Translations under genes and position numbers: made by a program | The notes under the pieces: generated by a model | Databases searched by the model: none | What the model saw: the letters and a program-made list of their open reading frames with translations, nothing else | What the model was told of the DNA's origin: nothing | Assembly (NCBI RefSeq): GCF_041146395.1 | Contig: NC_091001.1 | Coordinates: 101,578,965 to 101,642,964 of the forward strand | Direction of reading: 5' to 3' | From: Eulemur rufifrons | Taxonomy: Eukaryota; Chordata; Mammalia; Primates; Lemuridae | DNA: 64,000 nt | Part shown: one piece after another, positions 34,011 to 45,690 of the stretch | Position numbering within the stretch: the stretch's first letter is position 1 | How the letters are laid out: the number at the start of each line of letters is the position of its first letter

Positions 34011-34864
34011 AAAAAAGCAGGCTGAATTTGGCCTCTGGGCTATAATTTGATTACTCTCGTGTAGGGGAAACTTTAAATTCCCTGACCTAACTTCTCTATT
34101 TGATGAAATCTGTCTTCCCTGATACTTCACACCCCTGCGCCAGGCACAGAGTTCCTCTTCTGTGACACGTCTATTCCCTGTCTGTTCCAAAACGAAGCCT
34201 TCCAACATGCAGAGACTGGAAAGAGCAGAAAATACTTTGGCTCCAACTCAATGTTGTCATGTGGTAACAGACCACAAACCTAAGCCACTTCCGCCTTGTT
34301 GTTTAACTCTTGGCACATGTGTGTTTTGTTTCTATTTTATTGGCTCTTTAGTGGAACTGCAAAAAGACTTGTGGCCTCCTTTTACCCAGGGAGGGAAAAC
34401 AAGCAACCGCTTCTCTTTTCACGACCTACAACCCTCGCTGGTATCCATATTGCAGAAAGGGGTCTTTCACAAAGGCAGATCTTTTCAGAAGACTGAGTAT
34501 TTCCAGTATATACAAACAAACAATTCATTGAGGGTGGAAGATATACCAAATGTACATAATCACTCTGTCTTTCTAGAGGGAGGGAAACCAGTAATAATGC
34601 AACCTTATCTTGACAACTCGGTGCCATCACTAAGGATTCCTTACTTACTAGTTCTTTTTTTTCCTAATGCTATACCTTTATGCAAATGACTTCAGCCATC
34701 TTGCTTATGCTGTGGATGCTGTGGATTTTTTTCCTGATATAAAAAATAATTTAGCTTCAACTTACTCTTTTTCTCTGTACCGAAAGCTTCAAGAGTATAG
34801 CTTTAAATACTAAGACAATTTGTCTTAAGCCCTCACAATAAAATTTAAAAATGTATTCACTTAG
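34011..34864. other. No recognised gene; 175-codon open frame
   Basis: A 175-codon frame (34162-34689, plus) is one of the two longest in the window. Its product has no motif, signal or composition that suggests a real protein, and shorter antisense and out-of-phase frames overlap it. I treat it as chance. Confidence 0.4.
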
Positions 34865-35290
34865 AGCTGTACAAGCATTTATAGAGTGGCTGCTCCCTGC
34901 CTTTCTGGGTCTGGAGGCAGATGGATGACCAAGCAAGGAGAGATTCCTTTTCTCATGCAGGTTTCATTCAAAGAAGAGAAGACAGTAAATAAATAGGCAG
35001 AAAAGTATATAAATTATACAATTTCAAATGGTGATTATCATTTATAAAGAAAATAGAATGAGGGAATGGGCTGCACATTGAGGGTGGCAATTTAAAAAAT
35101 CATGGAGGGGTCTGAGCAGAGAAGGGCTGGGCTTGGAGCATCACAGCAGAGATAAATGCAATGCAAAGGCACTGGAGTGAGAACAGGCTTGGTGTGGTCA
35201 CACGTCAGCAGGGCCAGTGGCCAGGGCCGGTGAACTTGAGGGACAGTGGTAGGGAGCAAGGCTGGCAATCTGCTCTGAGACTCTGCGGCC
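34865..35290 (-). mobile_element. L2 LINE 3' region
   Basis: Reversed L2 segments: 'AGAGAAGACAGTAAATAAAT' (the 'agacaataaacaaata' segment), 'GAGGGGTCTGAGCAGAGAAG' and 'GCAAAGGCACTGGAGTGAGA', in L2 order but diverged. Confidence 0.6.
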
Positions 35291-35570
35291 CCAAGACACA
35301 CGGAGCAGTGGCGACTGCCCCATACTGAGATAGCCTCTGTCCGCTGCTCTTCTTAAAGCTCTTCTGTCTTTTTCATATTTTTTTGCTTTTCATTTCTATG
35401 AAGTTATCTCAGCTTCCGCCACTCTTTCAATACTGTGCTTTCATCTTTGGGATGAGAAACTAGTTGATTAATATTATTACAACAATGAGGCAAGATCAAA
35501 TTGAACTCTAAATGAGGGTGTGAAAGACTCCTCCGTGAATAAAGGTCATGGGGTGTTTTACAGCCTTTTG
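35291..35570. other. No recognised feature
   Basis: Single-copy-looking DNA with a T-rich stretch at 35365-35400. Confidence 0.4.
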
Positions 35571-35584
35571 AAAGCTCAGATCCT
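35571..35584 (+). repeat. Alu target-site duplication, left copy
   Basis: AAAGCTCAGATCCT, identical to 35906-35919 on the other side of the Alu. Confidence 0.95.
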
Positions 35585-35905
<321 letters not shown>

Positions 35906-35919
35906 AAAGCTCAGATCCT
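35906..35919 (+). repeat. Alu target-site duplication, right copy
   Basis: AAAGCTCAGATCCT, identical to 35571-35584. Confidence 0.95.
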
Positions 35920-38339
35920 TTCTCATACTAAACTCTCAGCTGTGTTCTTGCTAAAGAAGGCTGCTGAATGTCTGACTTCTGGATAAGAATGAGATGCTAT
36001 AGGAACACAGTCTTCTTCCTCTATCACATCTCCCACGCTCCTGTATCTTTATAAAGAAATCCAGTAGATTTCTAAAGGGAAACACTTGCCACTTTTCAGT
36101 AATTGCTCCTGTCCAAGGTCCCAAATAAGCAGGAAGGACCTTGGTGGCCTAATGCAAGGTTTAATGCCCATTTTGCTCTCCCCCCTTTTCTGCTTGGGTT
36201 CATAGGGGAATGCGTTACAGAAAACACCCTTTCTCTCTACTTCTACTATTGTCAGTAACCAGAAGAGCCTATTTCCATTCCTACCTTTATGGAGGAAGCA
36301 GCATTTGAACAGGACAGGATTTCAATGGGGATGATGAGGTAGGAATTGGGGGCTGAAAGCTCACAGCCCCAAGCTTCAGGCCTCACTCCCTTCCTTCTCT
36401 GTGGCTTTTTCTCCTTCCTGTTCTCATATCATGACTTTATACCACCGGATCCTTTAGCTGGAGCCTGTTGATATTGTTTTTCTCCTCCGTGAATCCAGTT
36501 TCTAAAGCTCTGTTTTCACTGATTTTATCTTTTCATAAGCACTGAAGACTAGAATACTGTTTGGCAGGACCAACACTGATTTTACCACCAGGTGCAAAAG
36601 ATAGCCACCATGAGTGACCTCTGGGACACATAACGGCCCTGCTACATCCTCCCCAAACTCTTCCTTGAAATGCCATCAAACGGCTATAATCCTTTGATTT
36701 AAATTGTTTGACTGCCATTAAAATGTAAATGCCCAGAGGAAGAGTAATGCCTTAAACTCTCTCTAAGCATTTATCCCTCAGGATAAGTTAGATATTTTAC
36801 TGACCTTAGGTTTTTATAGGAGGAAGAGAAGAAGTGTGAGAATAGGGGAGGACTCCAAGAAAGGAAACACCAAAGACCAAGGAGGCTGACTTTACAATCA
36901 CCTGAAGCTCCAGCCTCAGTAAATATCCCTGGGCTAGTTGTTCCCTACTTTGGTGTATTAATCCTGGTGTCTTTGGATTGAGTTAGTTTCCATCCCTCTG
37001 CCCGAGGCACCATGGCATGGCCAAGCATCCCTGTCCCTATTGGGTAGGACTTGGGAAGTTATGGGTCCAGGTTTCTCGATCATCTCAAAACCTGGTGTAT
37101 TTGTTGTGTTGTTTGGCCATCCTTCAACGTCTATTGTAAATAAAGGCTGTCCCAAACGGGCAGACCATTTTCTCTTACTGCTATCCACTCCTCCAACCAA
37201 GTAATCCCTTTCCAAGTCACAAAGCCCTTCCCTGTCTTCCATCCTTCTCCTTTTATTGAGCCAGTTTTTTATCTTGTACCCTGTGATATCCACGTTCAAG
37301 GGCTCTTCTCCTTGACTATTAATCCCGGATGTGGAATCTTGTCAAATCTTGTTTAAAAATCAGAGTACTCTTTATACAGCCACTAAATCTCCTTCATCTT
37401 TCATGACAGGGATATCTTCAAGGAACTCCATCCGATTTGTTAAACATGACCTCCTCTGCCTGGGTCCTTGCAGCCTTCCTTCAATAAAGGAGGCTTTTCC
37501 AGGTGCCGTCCTACCACATCCTTTAAGAATGTTTCCAAGAACTCCCTCTACTGTACCCCTTCTATCCCTAAACAAACCAGATGTTACACAGGCTGGTCTC
37601 CTATCTCCCTGCTTGTCTTAAGAGGGATCTTAAAAGAAATATGAGGACGGATCTGGCTATTTTCAAATCCTTTGGAATTACTTCCAAATAAATGAATTTT
37701 AGTTACAGCTTCTTTACCTTGTCTGCTCTTTACATGGATGCAAATTAAAAAAAAAAATAAAAATAAAATGAACAACCATGTGTTTTCTACTGCCTTATAT
37801 GGTATACTTTTGTTGTATTTTTTTTTGAAACTTGCCTGTATGTCAGTTATCTTCAAGTGTAAATTTGGAATTTGAAGGGGCTCAATATGTAACATGCCTC
37901 AGTTCAGAACTAATTGAGAGACAGACATGGCTCTGTGAAGAATAAATTATCCACCTTTAACACTGTAAGTGGATTTTCTATTCTTTTAATCCTGTAGTAG
38001 GTAAATTTTTCTGTTCAATCTCTGCAACAGTTGGATAATCACAAGCTTCCTCCTTCAGTGCAGAGCGTACCCCATAGAGGAAAATGTGCTCTTTTGGCAG
38101 ATAGGCAGATCCCACAAAGATGAGGGAGAGGCAGGGTCTGAGCCAAAAGTGAATATTTTTTTTTTCCAAGTTTACCAATCAGAAAAGTCATTTCTTGTTA
38201 AAGAGTACAATGGGTAAAGCATGGAGGAGGGGCCAAAGACGTGTTCCTCTGTGGAAGTTCCTCAAATAGGTGGGCATAGGCTCCCAGTGATATTAAGTTA
38301 GATAAAAATTAGATACATTGTTTGATTTAAAATATAGGT
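35920..38339. other. 2.4 kb without recognised features
   Basis: No gene or certain repeat. A patch at 37140-37520 has an old-LINE feel ('TTGTTAAACATGACCTCCTC') but cannot be assigned. The frames at 36958-37299 and 37331-37621 are unremarkable. Confidence 0.4.
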
Positions 38340-38455
38340 TCCCGAGGCCCAAACTGATTCAGGATAGGGCCAAGGACATCCAGATATATAAAAGAACCAC
38401 AAATGATTCTGATGCAGGTGGTTATTAAACCCCACTTTGAAGGGCATTCCACTAG
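38340..38455. mobile_element. Possible MER20-like hAT fragment
   Basis: 'AAATGATTCTGATGCAGGTG' matches the 'aggtgattctgatgca' segment common to MER20-class elements. The flanks are diverged. Confidence 0.45.
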
Positions 38456-38684
38456 GCTTTTATAAGATCTTCTCCGAAAAAGGGATTATGTAGCCTAATG
38501 TTTTAGAAATATTGAATTAAAAAAATTAAGTATACTTCTTTCTTGGTGTACAGCATTATAAATATTTCACATGAAGGTACATAATATTTATCAAACTTTT
38601 TTTCAGAACACTTCTTAATGACTTGAGGGACATTACTGCACTAAGACATTTTGAAAGGTGCTAAGCTGAGTGCCTAGAGCAAGA

Positions 38685-38875
38685 GAAGTAACCGTTGTCA
38701 CCTGTACTGGTTAGAACACACCTGAAATTCAGTTCTAGGCACTATCATCTTCAAGAGAGTTGCTGAAAACCTGGAGCATTTGGAAAGAATTGGATCTTTG
38801 AGGATTCATTAATCCTGTGAACAATGGTTGAAAGAGACTACAGAGACTCTTTGGCTAAGATGGGAGCTCAAATAT
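38685..38875 (+). mobile_element. CR1/L3 LINE fragment (reverse-transcriptase end)
   Basis: 'CTGGTTAGAACACACCTGAA' (TTCAGTTCTAGGCAC follows) and 'AAAACCTGGAGCATTTGGAA' are the diverged form of the CR1/L3 segment for the RT C-terminus, seen in RT proteins as 'VRPHLEYCVQFWAP...LERVQRRA'. 'ACAATGGTTGAAAGAGACTA' comes at the expected distance. It is a very old fossil. Confidence 0.7.
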
Positions 38876-39689
38876 AACATCTAAACTCACTCCCTGTCAA
38901 ACCCCACCAAAGCCATGGGAAAGGGATTCAGAGAACTAGGAAATAAGGAGAGAAGACAACAGCCATACATTTTGGAAACTGGAAAGTGTAAGGACAGACA
39001 GTAAATGAATTAGTGTAAGGACAGACAGTAAATGAGTTAGAACCAAAACAGCAGAATCCAAAATCAGAGTGGAGAGAGCTGGAAATCAGCATGTTCCCAT
39101 CACAATTCCTCACAATGTCTGGAATTCTCTGGGAAAGACAGCTCCAGTTTCCCTTGTAACTGGGCATGGTGGTGGGAAAGCAAATAAAAAGGATTGGGTG
39201 AAAACTGTTGGCAATGCAGTCAGATATTTAGGTCTTCTCTTAAGTTCTATGCCATGGGTAATCAACCCTTCTCCACCCCACAGAAGACCAGAGATTTATT
39301 CTCTGAAGAGTGTAAAACACAGAAACCCAGGACTGGGTGTTTGTTGGCACAGATGTTGCTGTAGTTGAAGATGGACTATCCTACTGAAAACAAGGAGATA
39401 GTCAAACTCTATGCATGGTAAATGCTGAATGTTGAGCTCCCCTCTTCTTTTTTAAATACAACCCTAACAAGTCTCCCAGAATCCCCCAAGCAGAAAATTG
39501 AAAGAATATACTCCAAACAATCTTATTGTCCCCAAAGGAGAGACCAAAACCAGGGATTCATCACAAAACAACCAACCAGATCACCCTACAGGAAAGCTCA
39601 AAGTCAGCAGCCTGTTCACAAATGGCTGCAGAAGTATCCTGGGTCCCAGATACACTTCCAGAAACTTGCCACTCCTCATTAAGGGGCAT
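38876..39689. other. No recognised gene; short tandem duplication
   Basis: Apart from the 27-bp tandem repeat listed separately I see nothing certain. Overlapping frames at 39422-39779 in three phases point to low stop density. Confidence 0.4.
38986..39039. repeat. 27-bp tandem duplication, two copies
   Basis: GTGTAAGGACAGACAGTAAA plus seven bases occurs at 38986-39012 and again at 39013-39039 with one A/G difference. On minus it makes the repeated NSFTVCPYT in a chance frame (38928-39167). Confidence 0.95.
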
Positions 39690-40142
39690 AACTATTTCTC
39701 TCCCTGTGAGACTGGGTGGGGCTTTGTGGCTGCCTCTATGAATGGAATATGTTTACTGATTTTTGAGGCCAGGTCATAACAGGTGATATGACTTCTGCTT
39801 GGCCTTTTCTCATTTTGGGTGCCTGCCCTTAGAACCATGCCACCATGTTGTGAGGAAGCCTAAACTACAGCCCACACAGAGAGGCCCCCTGAAGAGGAAC
39901 TGAGGCCCTCAGCCAAAAGCTAGCATCAGCCACAAGAGCCATGAGTGCCACCACTTGGAACCTCTGGTTCTGGCCCCAGCTTTGGAACCTCTCAGTTGAG
40001 ATATCTGGCATCAAAAGGGCCATCCTTGCTCTGCTGTGTCCAAATTCCTTAGCCACAGAATCCATGAACATAATAAATGGCTGTTTTACATTGCTATGCT
40101 TTGGAACAATTTGTCATAAAGTTATTAGTAACTGGAGTAAGC
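39690..40142 (+). mobile_element. MaLR (MLT1-type) LTR, diverged
   Basis: 'CCATGTTGTGAGGAAGCCTA', 'GAAGAGGAACTGAGGCCCTC', 'CCACAGAATCCATGAACATAA' and 'AATGGCTGTTTTACATTGC' follow the order of old MLT1 LTRs, which end 'ataataaatgtttgttgtttta'. The age class is older than the copies at 32476 and 43110. Confidence 0.65.
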
Positions 40143-41335
40143 ATTAATTGAACATTTAAACAGTTAAACTTACAATAATTATTTTGGAGATCATCTTCCC
40201 TAAAACTTTCAAGATCCTTAAGAGAAACAATGTACCATCTTGGAATTTAGAAGAATTGTGTTTGCGTCTGCATGAGGAGGGGGTATCAGATTATGATGGA
40301 GGATAAATGAGTACCATAATTTATGTGATCTACATTCTCTTAAAAGCTTTTCTGGAGTTTCGAACTACTTTTTTCCCTTTTGATTAAAAAAAAATAGAAG
40401 ATGAGACATGATCTCATTACAAGAATAAGTTTCAAGATTTGGTAAAATAAAGAGAAAGTTTTGAATAGGCTGACTAGGAATTCAAAGACTGCTTATAATA
40501 TATTCCAGAGCTCAGCAACTTTTTTCATATTGCCTGCTTTTTAGGGTTATACTTCTCATTGCTGCCTTCAGTTACAGGTGGGGACATTATTTTGGAAACC
40601 TTTCTTTGTATTGTCTTTGTAACCTAGATCTATTGCCCATGACGTTTTAGCTATTTAATAACTCTGCTGCTCCAACAGAACCTCCCCAAAGAGCACTTCA
40701 GGCTCCCAGTGTCCACCAACCTAAGCTCTCCATAGGAGCAATGAAAAACCACAGGTGCAAGAAATCTGAGGATTCCTTCGCCGGGAGGTTTCTCTTCAGT
40801 CAGGACTGTTTTATTTCTTAAAATAGATTTTAAGCTCTATGGAGTAGTCAATCTTAGAAATTCAGAAGTGGAAATTAACCTCCAAAGATTAAATGATTAT
40901 CTAACTATGTTAATTCAATGCGGTTGTTAATTTATTACCTTTTATCCTCATGATGAAGGACAATCTACCCTGCCAACTTCATATAAATTATTTTCATCAG
41001 ATGAGATCAAAATTTTCTTTGTAAGTAAGGAAAATACATATCTTTCCTCCAAATGAGCAACAGAAAAATAGCACCATGCTTATGTAGCTTATAAAAGGTG
41101 TGAAGGAGATTCTGAAGTTCCATGACTCATTCATCTGGTGGGACATTTTTTATTTGAAAGAATATTGTTTCTGCTTGAGCTTACTATAAAAATAGAATAG
41201 AATATTTATAGAAATATTTATAGAAATAAAAACCTTTATCAGCCTTTCTCCTCCCAAAGTGATTTAGGGCTACCAAATCATTAGCAAACTCTATCAATTC
41301 AAGAGATACCTACTGTGTGATATTTTTTTTTTCTA
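40143..41335. other. No recognised feature
   Basis: AT-rich single-copy-looking DNA. Around 41205-41228 the words 'TATTTATAGAAA' repeat locally. Confidence 0.4.
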
Positions 41336-41660
41336 GGCTTTTGTTTGGTTCTGGAGAGGCAAAGAGAAGGTAATTAGACATGGGGTCTGCCTATAAAAAG
41401 CTTATGGTTTACATAGGGAAGTAAGCCATATATAAAAATAATTAAAATGCAAGGTAGAAAGTGAGATGAACCGCATGAACAACAGAGACACACTGAGTGA
41501 GAGTTAAGAGGGAGCAAACTTTTCACTTGGTGTTAAAACAGTCAGGATTATGAGCTAGAAGGGATAAAGGTGATGTGCAGTCAGAGGAAGGTAGTTTCAT
41601 GACAGAGATGAACTAGAGGAAGAACACAGAGGATTCGTTCAAGTGAACAATAAAGGTTCA
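41336..41660 (-). mobile_element. L2 LINE fragment, left part
   Basis: Reversed L2-like order: 'GGTTCTGGAGAGGCAAAGAG', 'AAGCTTATGGTTTACATAGG' and 'AGTAAGCCATATATAAAAAT'. It continues beyond a MER20-like insertion at 41845. Confidence 0.5.
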
Positions 41661-41840
41661 GTTTGGCTGGAGTATCATGTGTACATGTGCTTCAGCATCA
41701 GTGGGGTCCTGCTAAAAGGGAGGTTCCTGGACCCTACACCAGACTTAGAGACCCAGATCCACGGAGGGGTCCTGGGCACCCTTGTTTCTAACAGGCTGCT
41801 GCTGGGACTCTAATTATGGTTGGGTCTGGGAATCTCTGGG
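41661..41840 (+). mobile_element. MER20-like hAT fossil inside L2
   Basis: 'TGCTTCAGCATCAGTGGGGT' and 'GGTTCCTGGACCCTACACCA' followed by 'CAGATCCACGGAGGGGTCCT' follow the order of a MER20-class element ('cagcatcacctgggaacttg...cccaccccagacc'). The terminal repeats are not clear. Confidence 0.5.
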
Positions 41841-41844
41841 CTGA

Positions 41845-42130
41845 AGCACAGGCTTCACAATGGGGAGTGATGAGAGATGACGTTGGGAAGGTTGGTTGGT
41901 GTCAAATCATATAGGGCCTTGACTTCCAGAAAGTACATGGGCCTTATTTATTGGTTAGTGGGGTACCAGGAGAGACTCTTGAGAAATGAAGTAACAGATC
42001 AGAGTCATGCTTCAAAAACAGGGCTCTGTTGGTGTAAATAGGATGGATCGGGAGGCAGAAGACTAGAGGTAGGGAAAATAATTACAGGTACCACCTGTAA
42101 TTTCCCAGGATGAAGTGTTTAAAGTATGAA
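41845..42130 (-). mobile_element. L2 LINE fragment, right part
   Basis: 'TCATATAGGGCCTTGACTTC' and 'GAAATGAAGTAACAGATCAG' plus 'GGCTCTGTTGGTGTAAATAG' are the reversed L2 segment 'gggccttgtaggcc...gagtgacatgatct...tggctgctg'. They continue the L2 piece at 41336-41660. Confidence 0.65.
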
Positions 42131-42179
42131 TTCAGGAATGGCAACAGTAGGGCTGGAGAGGAAAGTATGGGTGGGCTCC

Positions 42180-42530
42180 TAATCTCATTCACCATCGTCA
42201 TTTAGTTTAGTTCCTGTGATATCTCTGACTTTGATCTTGCCTCTCCTTGAAGACATTCTCAGTAAACCCTGTAACACTCCTGACCCAGGCTCTTGCTTTT
42301 TGGCTAAAATCCATTGTGCTTAAATAGTATTTGCTGCCGTTATTTTAAGAAAAAAGCACGTTCATGCCACAGAGTCCCGTGAACTTCAAGATGCTTAAGA
42401 ATGTCTTAAATCTGGATGCCACTGATTCTTTGTGAAAATGAGATAGGTCAAGAAATGGTAGAAGCCGTTGAATTCTTGTAGCTGCCCAGTACCTTGCATA
42501 AAAGTAGGCACACAGTAATCACTTTAAAAA
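42180..42530 (+). mobile_element. Possible L2/MIR-type fragment
   Basis: The end 'CCTTGCATAAAAGTAGGCACACAG' resembles the 'cctggcacatagtaggtgctcaat' tail of L2/MIR. The upstream part is uncertain. Confidence 0.35.
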
Positions 42531-43109
42531 TTTTGGTTATTGATTGGAGCTCCAATTCCAGTTTCTGGAAATTTCAATTCTGTCCTGATTCTCGTGGGAA
42601 GTCAGGGCATGTTTTTCATATATATTTCCTCTCTAACAATCTTCTTTTTCTCTTTCTCTACTCCCTCTACTCACATAGCCTGTTCTCCTTGGCTTAATGG
42701 GCTCTGATTACTCACAGAGACTCACGGAGTATTTTCTGTAGGGGAATAACAAGGAGCCCAATGACTTCCCCTTGGGGTTACCATGCCTTTGAACACATTG
42801 CACATGTTTAGAAAAAGGCTAAAATGTTTGGCCCATTACTGGTCTTTCATATGAATCCTTGCAGCAGATAGAAATAGGTATTCCTAGCAACTCTGTGTAA
42901 ATAAACATAAGTAAGTGAAAAGAAGAGAATGCAAAATGCTGTGTCCTTTTATATGAAAACATCAGAGGAAGAAAAAATTAATTATCTAACTTAAGATGCA
43001 TCAGTTTATAAACTCAGTTTAAGCTTAACCAAAAGAAGAAAAAGAATAAAATGCAAATGAGTTTTGAGAAGAACTTAAAATTAGTTGCTGATATCTCCAT
43101 GGGGCCTGT
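42531..43109. other. No recognised feature
   Basis: Single-copy-looking DNA, A-rich at 42960-43080. Confidence 0.4.
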
Positions 43110-43517
43110 TGTTACGGGCTAAATTGTGTCCCCTCAAAATTCATGTGTTGAAGCCCTGAACCTCAGTAACTCAGAATGTGATAGGGTCGTTAAGGAGGTG
43201 GTCAAGTGACAATGAGGACATTAGAATGGATCCTAATCCAATATGACTAGTGTCCTTATAACAAGAGGAAATTTAGACACACAGACGGATACCGGACTAC
43301 AAACACACACAGAAAAGATGACGTGAAAACCCAGTGAGAAGCTGGCCACCTCCAAGCCAAAGAGAGAGGCTTCAGAAGAAACCAACCCTGCTGATGCCTT
43401 GGTCTTGAACTTCTAGCCTCCAGAACTGTAAACAGTAAAAAGCAAATTTCTGTTGTTTAAGTCCCCCAGTCTGTGGTACTATACTTTGTCATAGAAACCT
43501 GAGCAGACTAATACAGA
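43110..43517 (+). mobile_element. Solo LTR, MaLR (MLT1-type), full length
   Basis: It starts TGTTACGGGCTAAATTGTGT and ends near 'AGCAGACTAATACAGA'. Inside are 'GTTGAAGCCCTGAACCTCAG', 'GACATTAGAATGGATCCTAA' and 'TAGCCTCCAGAACTGTAAAC'. The segments and the roughly 408-base length fit MLT1 LTRs. No internal retroviral sequence adjoins. Confidence 0.9.
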
Positions 43518-43687
43518 CCCCAGGGCCGAGGGGAAATCTGAGGGGGCTCGGGGAGAGCCCCACCATGTGCAGTGCATGCCCTAGCGGGGAGGGGGGCACT
43601 TGTGGCATGACTTGATCTTCCACCGCCGTCACTGATCAGGTCCCTGCCCCACCAGAGGAAACCAAGAGGAACAGACATTTCAGGGTC

Positions 43688-43810
43688 TATCTCCATCTTA
43701 TCAGATATGCTAACCGGGATAAATGGAGATTGAAAAGACAAGAAGGAGATGTTTTTAGAGTCTCTCTCCATTTTAGCAACTGTGTCAAAGTTGAGATGAA
43801 ATGGAGATTG
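43688..43810. repeat. Two tandem hairpin-forming units sharing TCTCCAT...ATGGAGA arms
   Basis: First unit: ATCTCCATCTTATC (about 43690) pairs with GATAAATGGAGAT (about 43719). Second unit: CTCCATTTTA pairs with GAAATGGAG (about 43765 and 43798), with an inner CAACT/AGTTG pair. The units look like a diverged direct duplication. Confidence 0.55.
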
Positions 43811-44786
43811 TTACGAGGAAATACTCCAGGTCATAGGAGATGGCGACCCCTCCCCAGGCTTTCTTGCTGGGGGGCCGCCCTCTCTCAAGCATGTTCCACA
43901 ACATGCTCTTGACCTTAGGAGCAGTCCCTTCACTGTGGACTTTGCTTTTATCACTCTGCCCCACCCTGTCACTGCCTGTTTCCACCCCCACATTACTTTG
44001 TGTTTCAGACTGTCCCTTTGATCCCCAAGTCCACCTTCCCCTAAGGCACTCTCTTTCGTTTCTCCCTGCATGACACCCCACAGCTGTGAGCCAACTCCAG
44101 CTGCTCCCACAGCCGAATCCAACTCACTGAACCCCAGGCTGGGCCAGAGCTCCTGGTCGGCCTGAGAGGGTGAGAGCAGGAATGAGCCAGTCCAGACACC
44201 GCCCTGTTGGTTGGGCTCACCCTCCCCTTGCAAAGAGGAGCGAAATGCCAGTTAGTTAACCCGCACCGATAACACCATATTCTATCAAATCTAGGACACT
44301 GCCAGTTGGAACACTCAATATTATTTTATATGCCAGTAAAAAGAACAAATGCTGGCAAATAAACTATAGCACACCATTAGATGTAAGATGCTTTAAATTA
44401 CAGAGTAGTTAAAAAGGAAAAGTGTGTATCTTAGGGTCACTGACATGAGAAATATAAGCATGAAAATGACATGACTTAAGAATAATGACCAAACAATGCT
44501 TGTCTTTTTGTAGACATATGATTTTCTGTTGTGATTTTAAAATTTACAACATTTTTTCATGGTGACCCAGAAATAAGTACATTTTTCTAAATTACCATCA
44601 AAATCGGCCCAACTGATACCATGTCTAGTTTCCCAAGACGAGGTGATGAAGGCATGAATTCAGGTTGTATACCATCCCGGAGATTTTCCGAAATGTCTAA
44701 ACTTGTGATTATTGTGTATGAGTGTTTGCAGAGGCTCCTGCTTTTCTTCTGAATGCTATTTCTATTGTTTCAGTTTGCCTGGTAGC

Positions 44787-44830
44787 CCTTGCTATCTAAA
44801 TTATCATTGTCTGAATCCTTGCTATCTAAA
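44787..44830. repeat. 14-bp direct repeat, 30-bp period
   Basis: CCTTGCTATCTAAA occurs at 44787-44800 and 44817-44830. It is probably a small tandem duplication, or the remains of a target duplication around a 16-base insert. Confidence 0.9.
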
Positions 44831-45099
44831 CTAAGGGACTAGATAAATATGGATACTTTTTTTCAAGATGGTCTGACCTCTCTCAATATCCGAACTCTCA
44901 TTCCTGTCTATCTGAAATCCAGGAACCGTCTGATTTGGATACTGTTTCACAACTTGAGATTGAAGATTTCCAGACCTCAATGGAACTTTCCAATGAAAGA
45001 ATTGCCAGGTTTCTGTTTAGGACCATGCTTGTTTAGGCCCCATCAATCACCTTCCTATACAGAAGCCTAGCAGTGCTTTCACTGGAAAACTCCACTGTC

Positions 45100-45165
45100 T
45101 AACTGTGAGAGGTTAAGCAAGTTACTTTCCTTTTCTGACCTTTGTTTTGCTCTCTGTGCAAGAGC
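45100..45165 (-). mobile_element. MIR SINE fragment
   Basis: 'GAGGTTAAGCAAGTTACTTT' followed by 'TTCTGACC' is the reversed MIR core. Confidence 0.55.
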
Positions 45166-45690
45166 GCTCAGTACCTCCAGGGTCTCGCTCCTGCTGCTCG
45201 CTTCTCTCTGCACCCCCTCCCCATGCCTCCTCTCTCCCCTTCTCCACCCTGCCCCACCGCTGTCCTGGAGGCTGGCCTCTCCAGACTGCATCACCCAAGC
45301 CACCTCCTGACCTCTGGCTACTGGTTGGTTTTGGCCAATGGGTGGCATCAGGAGTTTGGGTACTTCTGGAATTCTTCCTTCCCTCCGTGCTAGGCTGTGG
45401 TTTCACAGTGGCACTGCGTCCCCCACCTAGCGCTTGGCAGGGGACCTTCCCAATCTACCCCTCGTGGCTCTGTTTCTGGCTCTGGCTGGATCCCATCTGG
45501 TCTAGAAGTCATGGCTTTCTACTGCATGTTGTCTGTGAGAGCTCCCATCCTTTGTTGGCTCCATTAACTCTGCTCACACCTCGGAACGTAGTCCCTCTGT
45601 TAGTATCTCTCCAGTGACTCCTTTGCGGGTGCCATCCGTTTTCTACAAGGACCCTGACTGGCACCCTCTCCCCAGCCTGCAGGTGGTAAC
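45166..45690 (+). mobile_element. Dispersed repeat of uncertain class
   Basis: 'CTGGTTGGTTTTGGCCAATG', 'CTCCCATCCTTTGTTGGCTC' and 'TTTGCGGGTGCCATCCGTTT' followed by 'GGACCCTGACTGGCACC' resemble a mammalian dispersed repeat that I remember ending '...gggaccctgactgataca'. I cannot say whether it is a LINE tail or an LTR. The 156-codon frame here (45147-45617) looks like a chance frame in this repeat. Confidence 0.45.

Larger units (their letters stand above)
43518..45099. other. No recognised gene; two adjacent imperfect hairpins
   Basis: Single-copy-looking DNA, GC-richer at 43520-44230. Overlapping frames on both strands (43785-44081 and 43811-44233 minus, 43840-44073 plus) without recognisable domains are typical of low stop density. 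Hairpins and a short repeat are listed separately. Confidence 0.4.

Noticed and set aside
34162..34689. 175-codon open frame on plus
   Set aside because: No domain or compositional sign of a real protein. It is overlapped by other open frames, and one frame of this length can arise by chance in 64 kb.
43785..44233. Overlapping 98- and 140-codon frames on minus
   Set aside because: Overlapping phases and a plus-strand frame are open at once, which is typical of low stop density and not coding.
45147..45617. 156-codon open frame on plus
   Set aside because: It falls in a dispersed-repeat-like, GC-richer stretch with other frames open on both strands. It has only low-complexity Pro/Ser/Leu composition.
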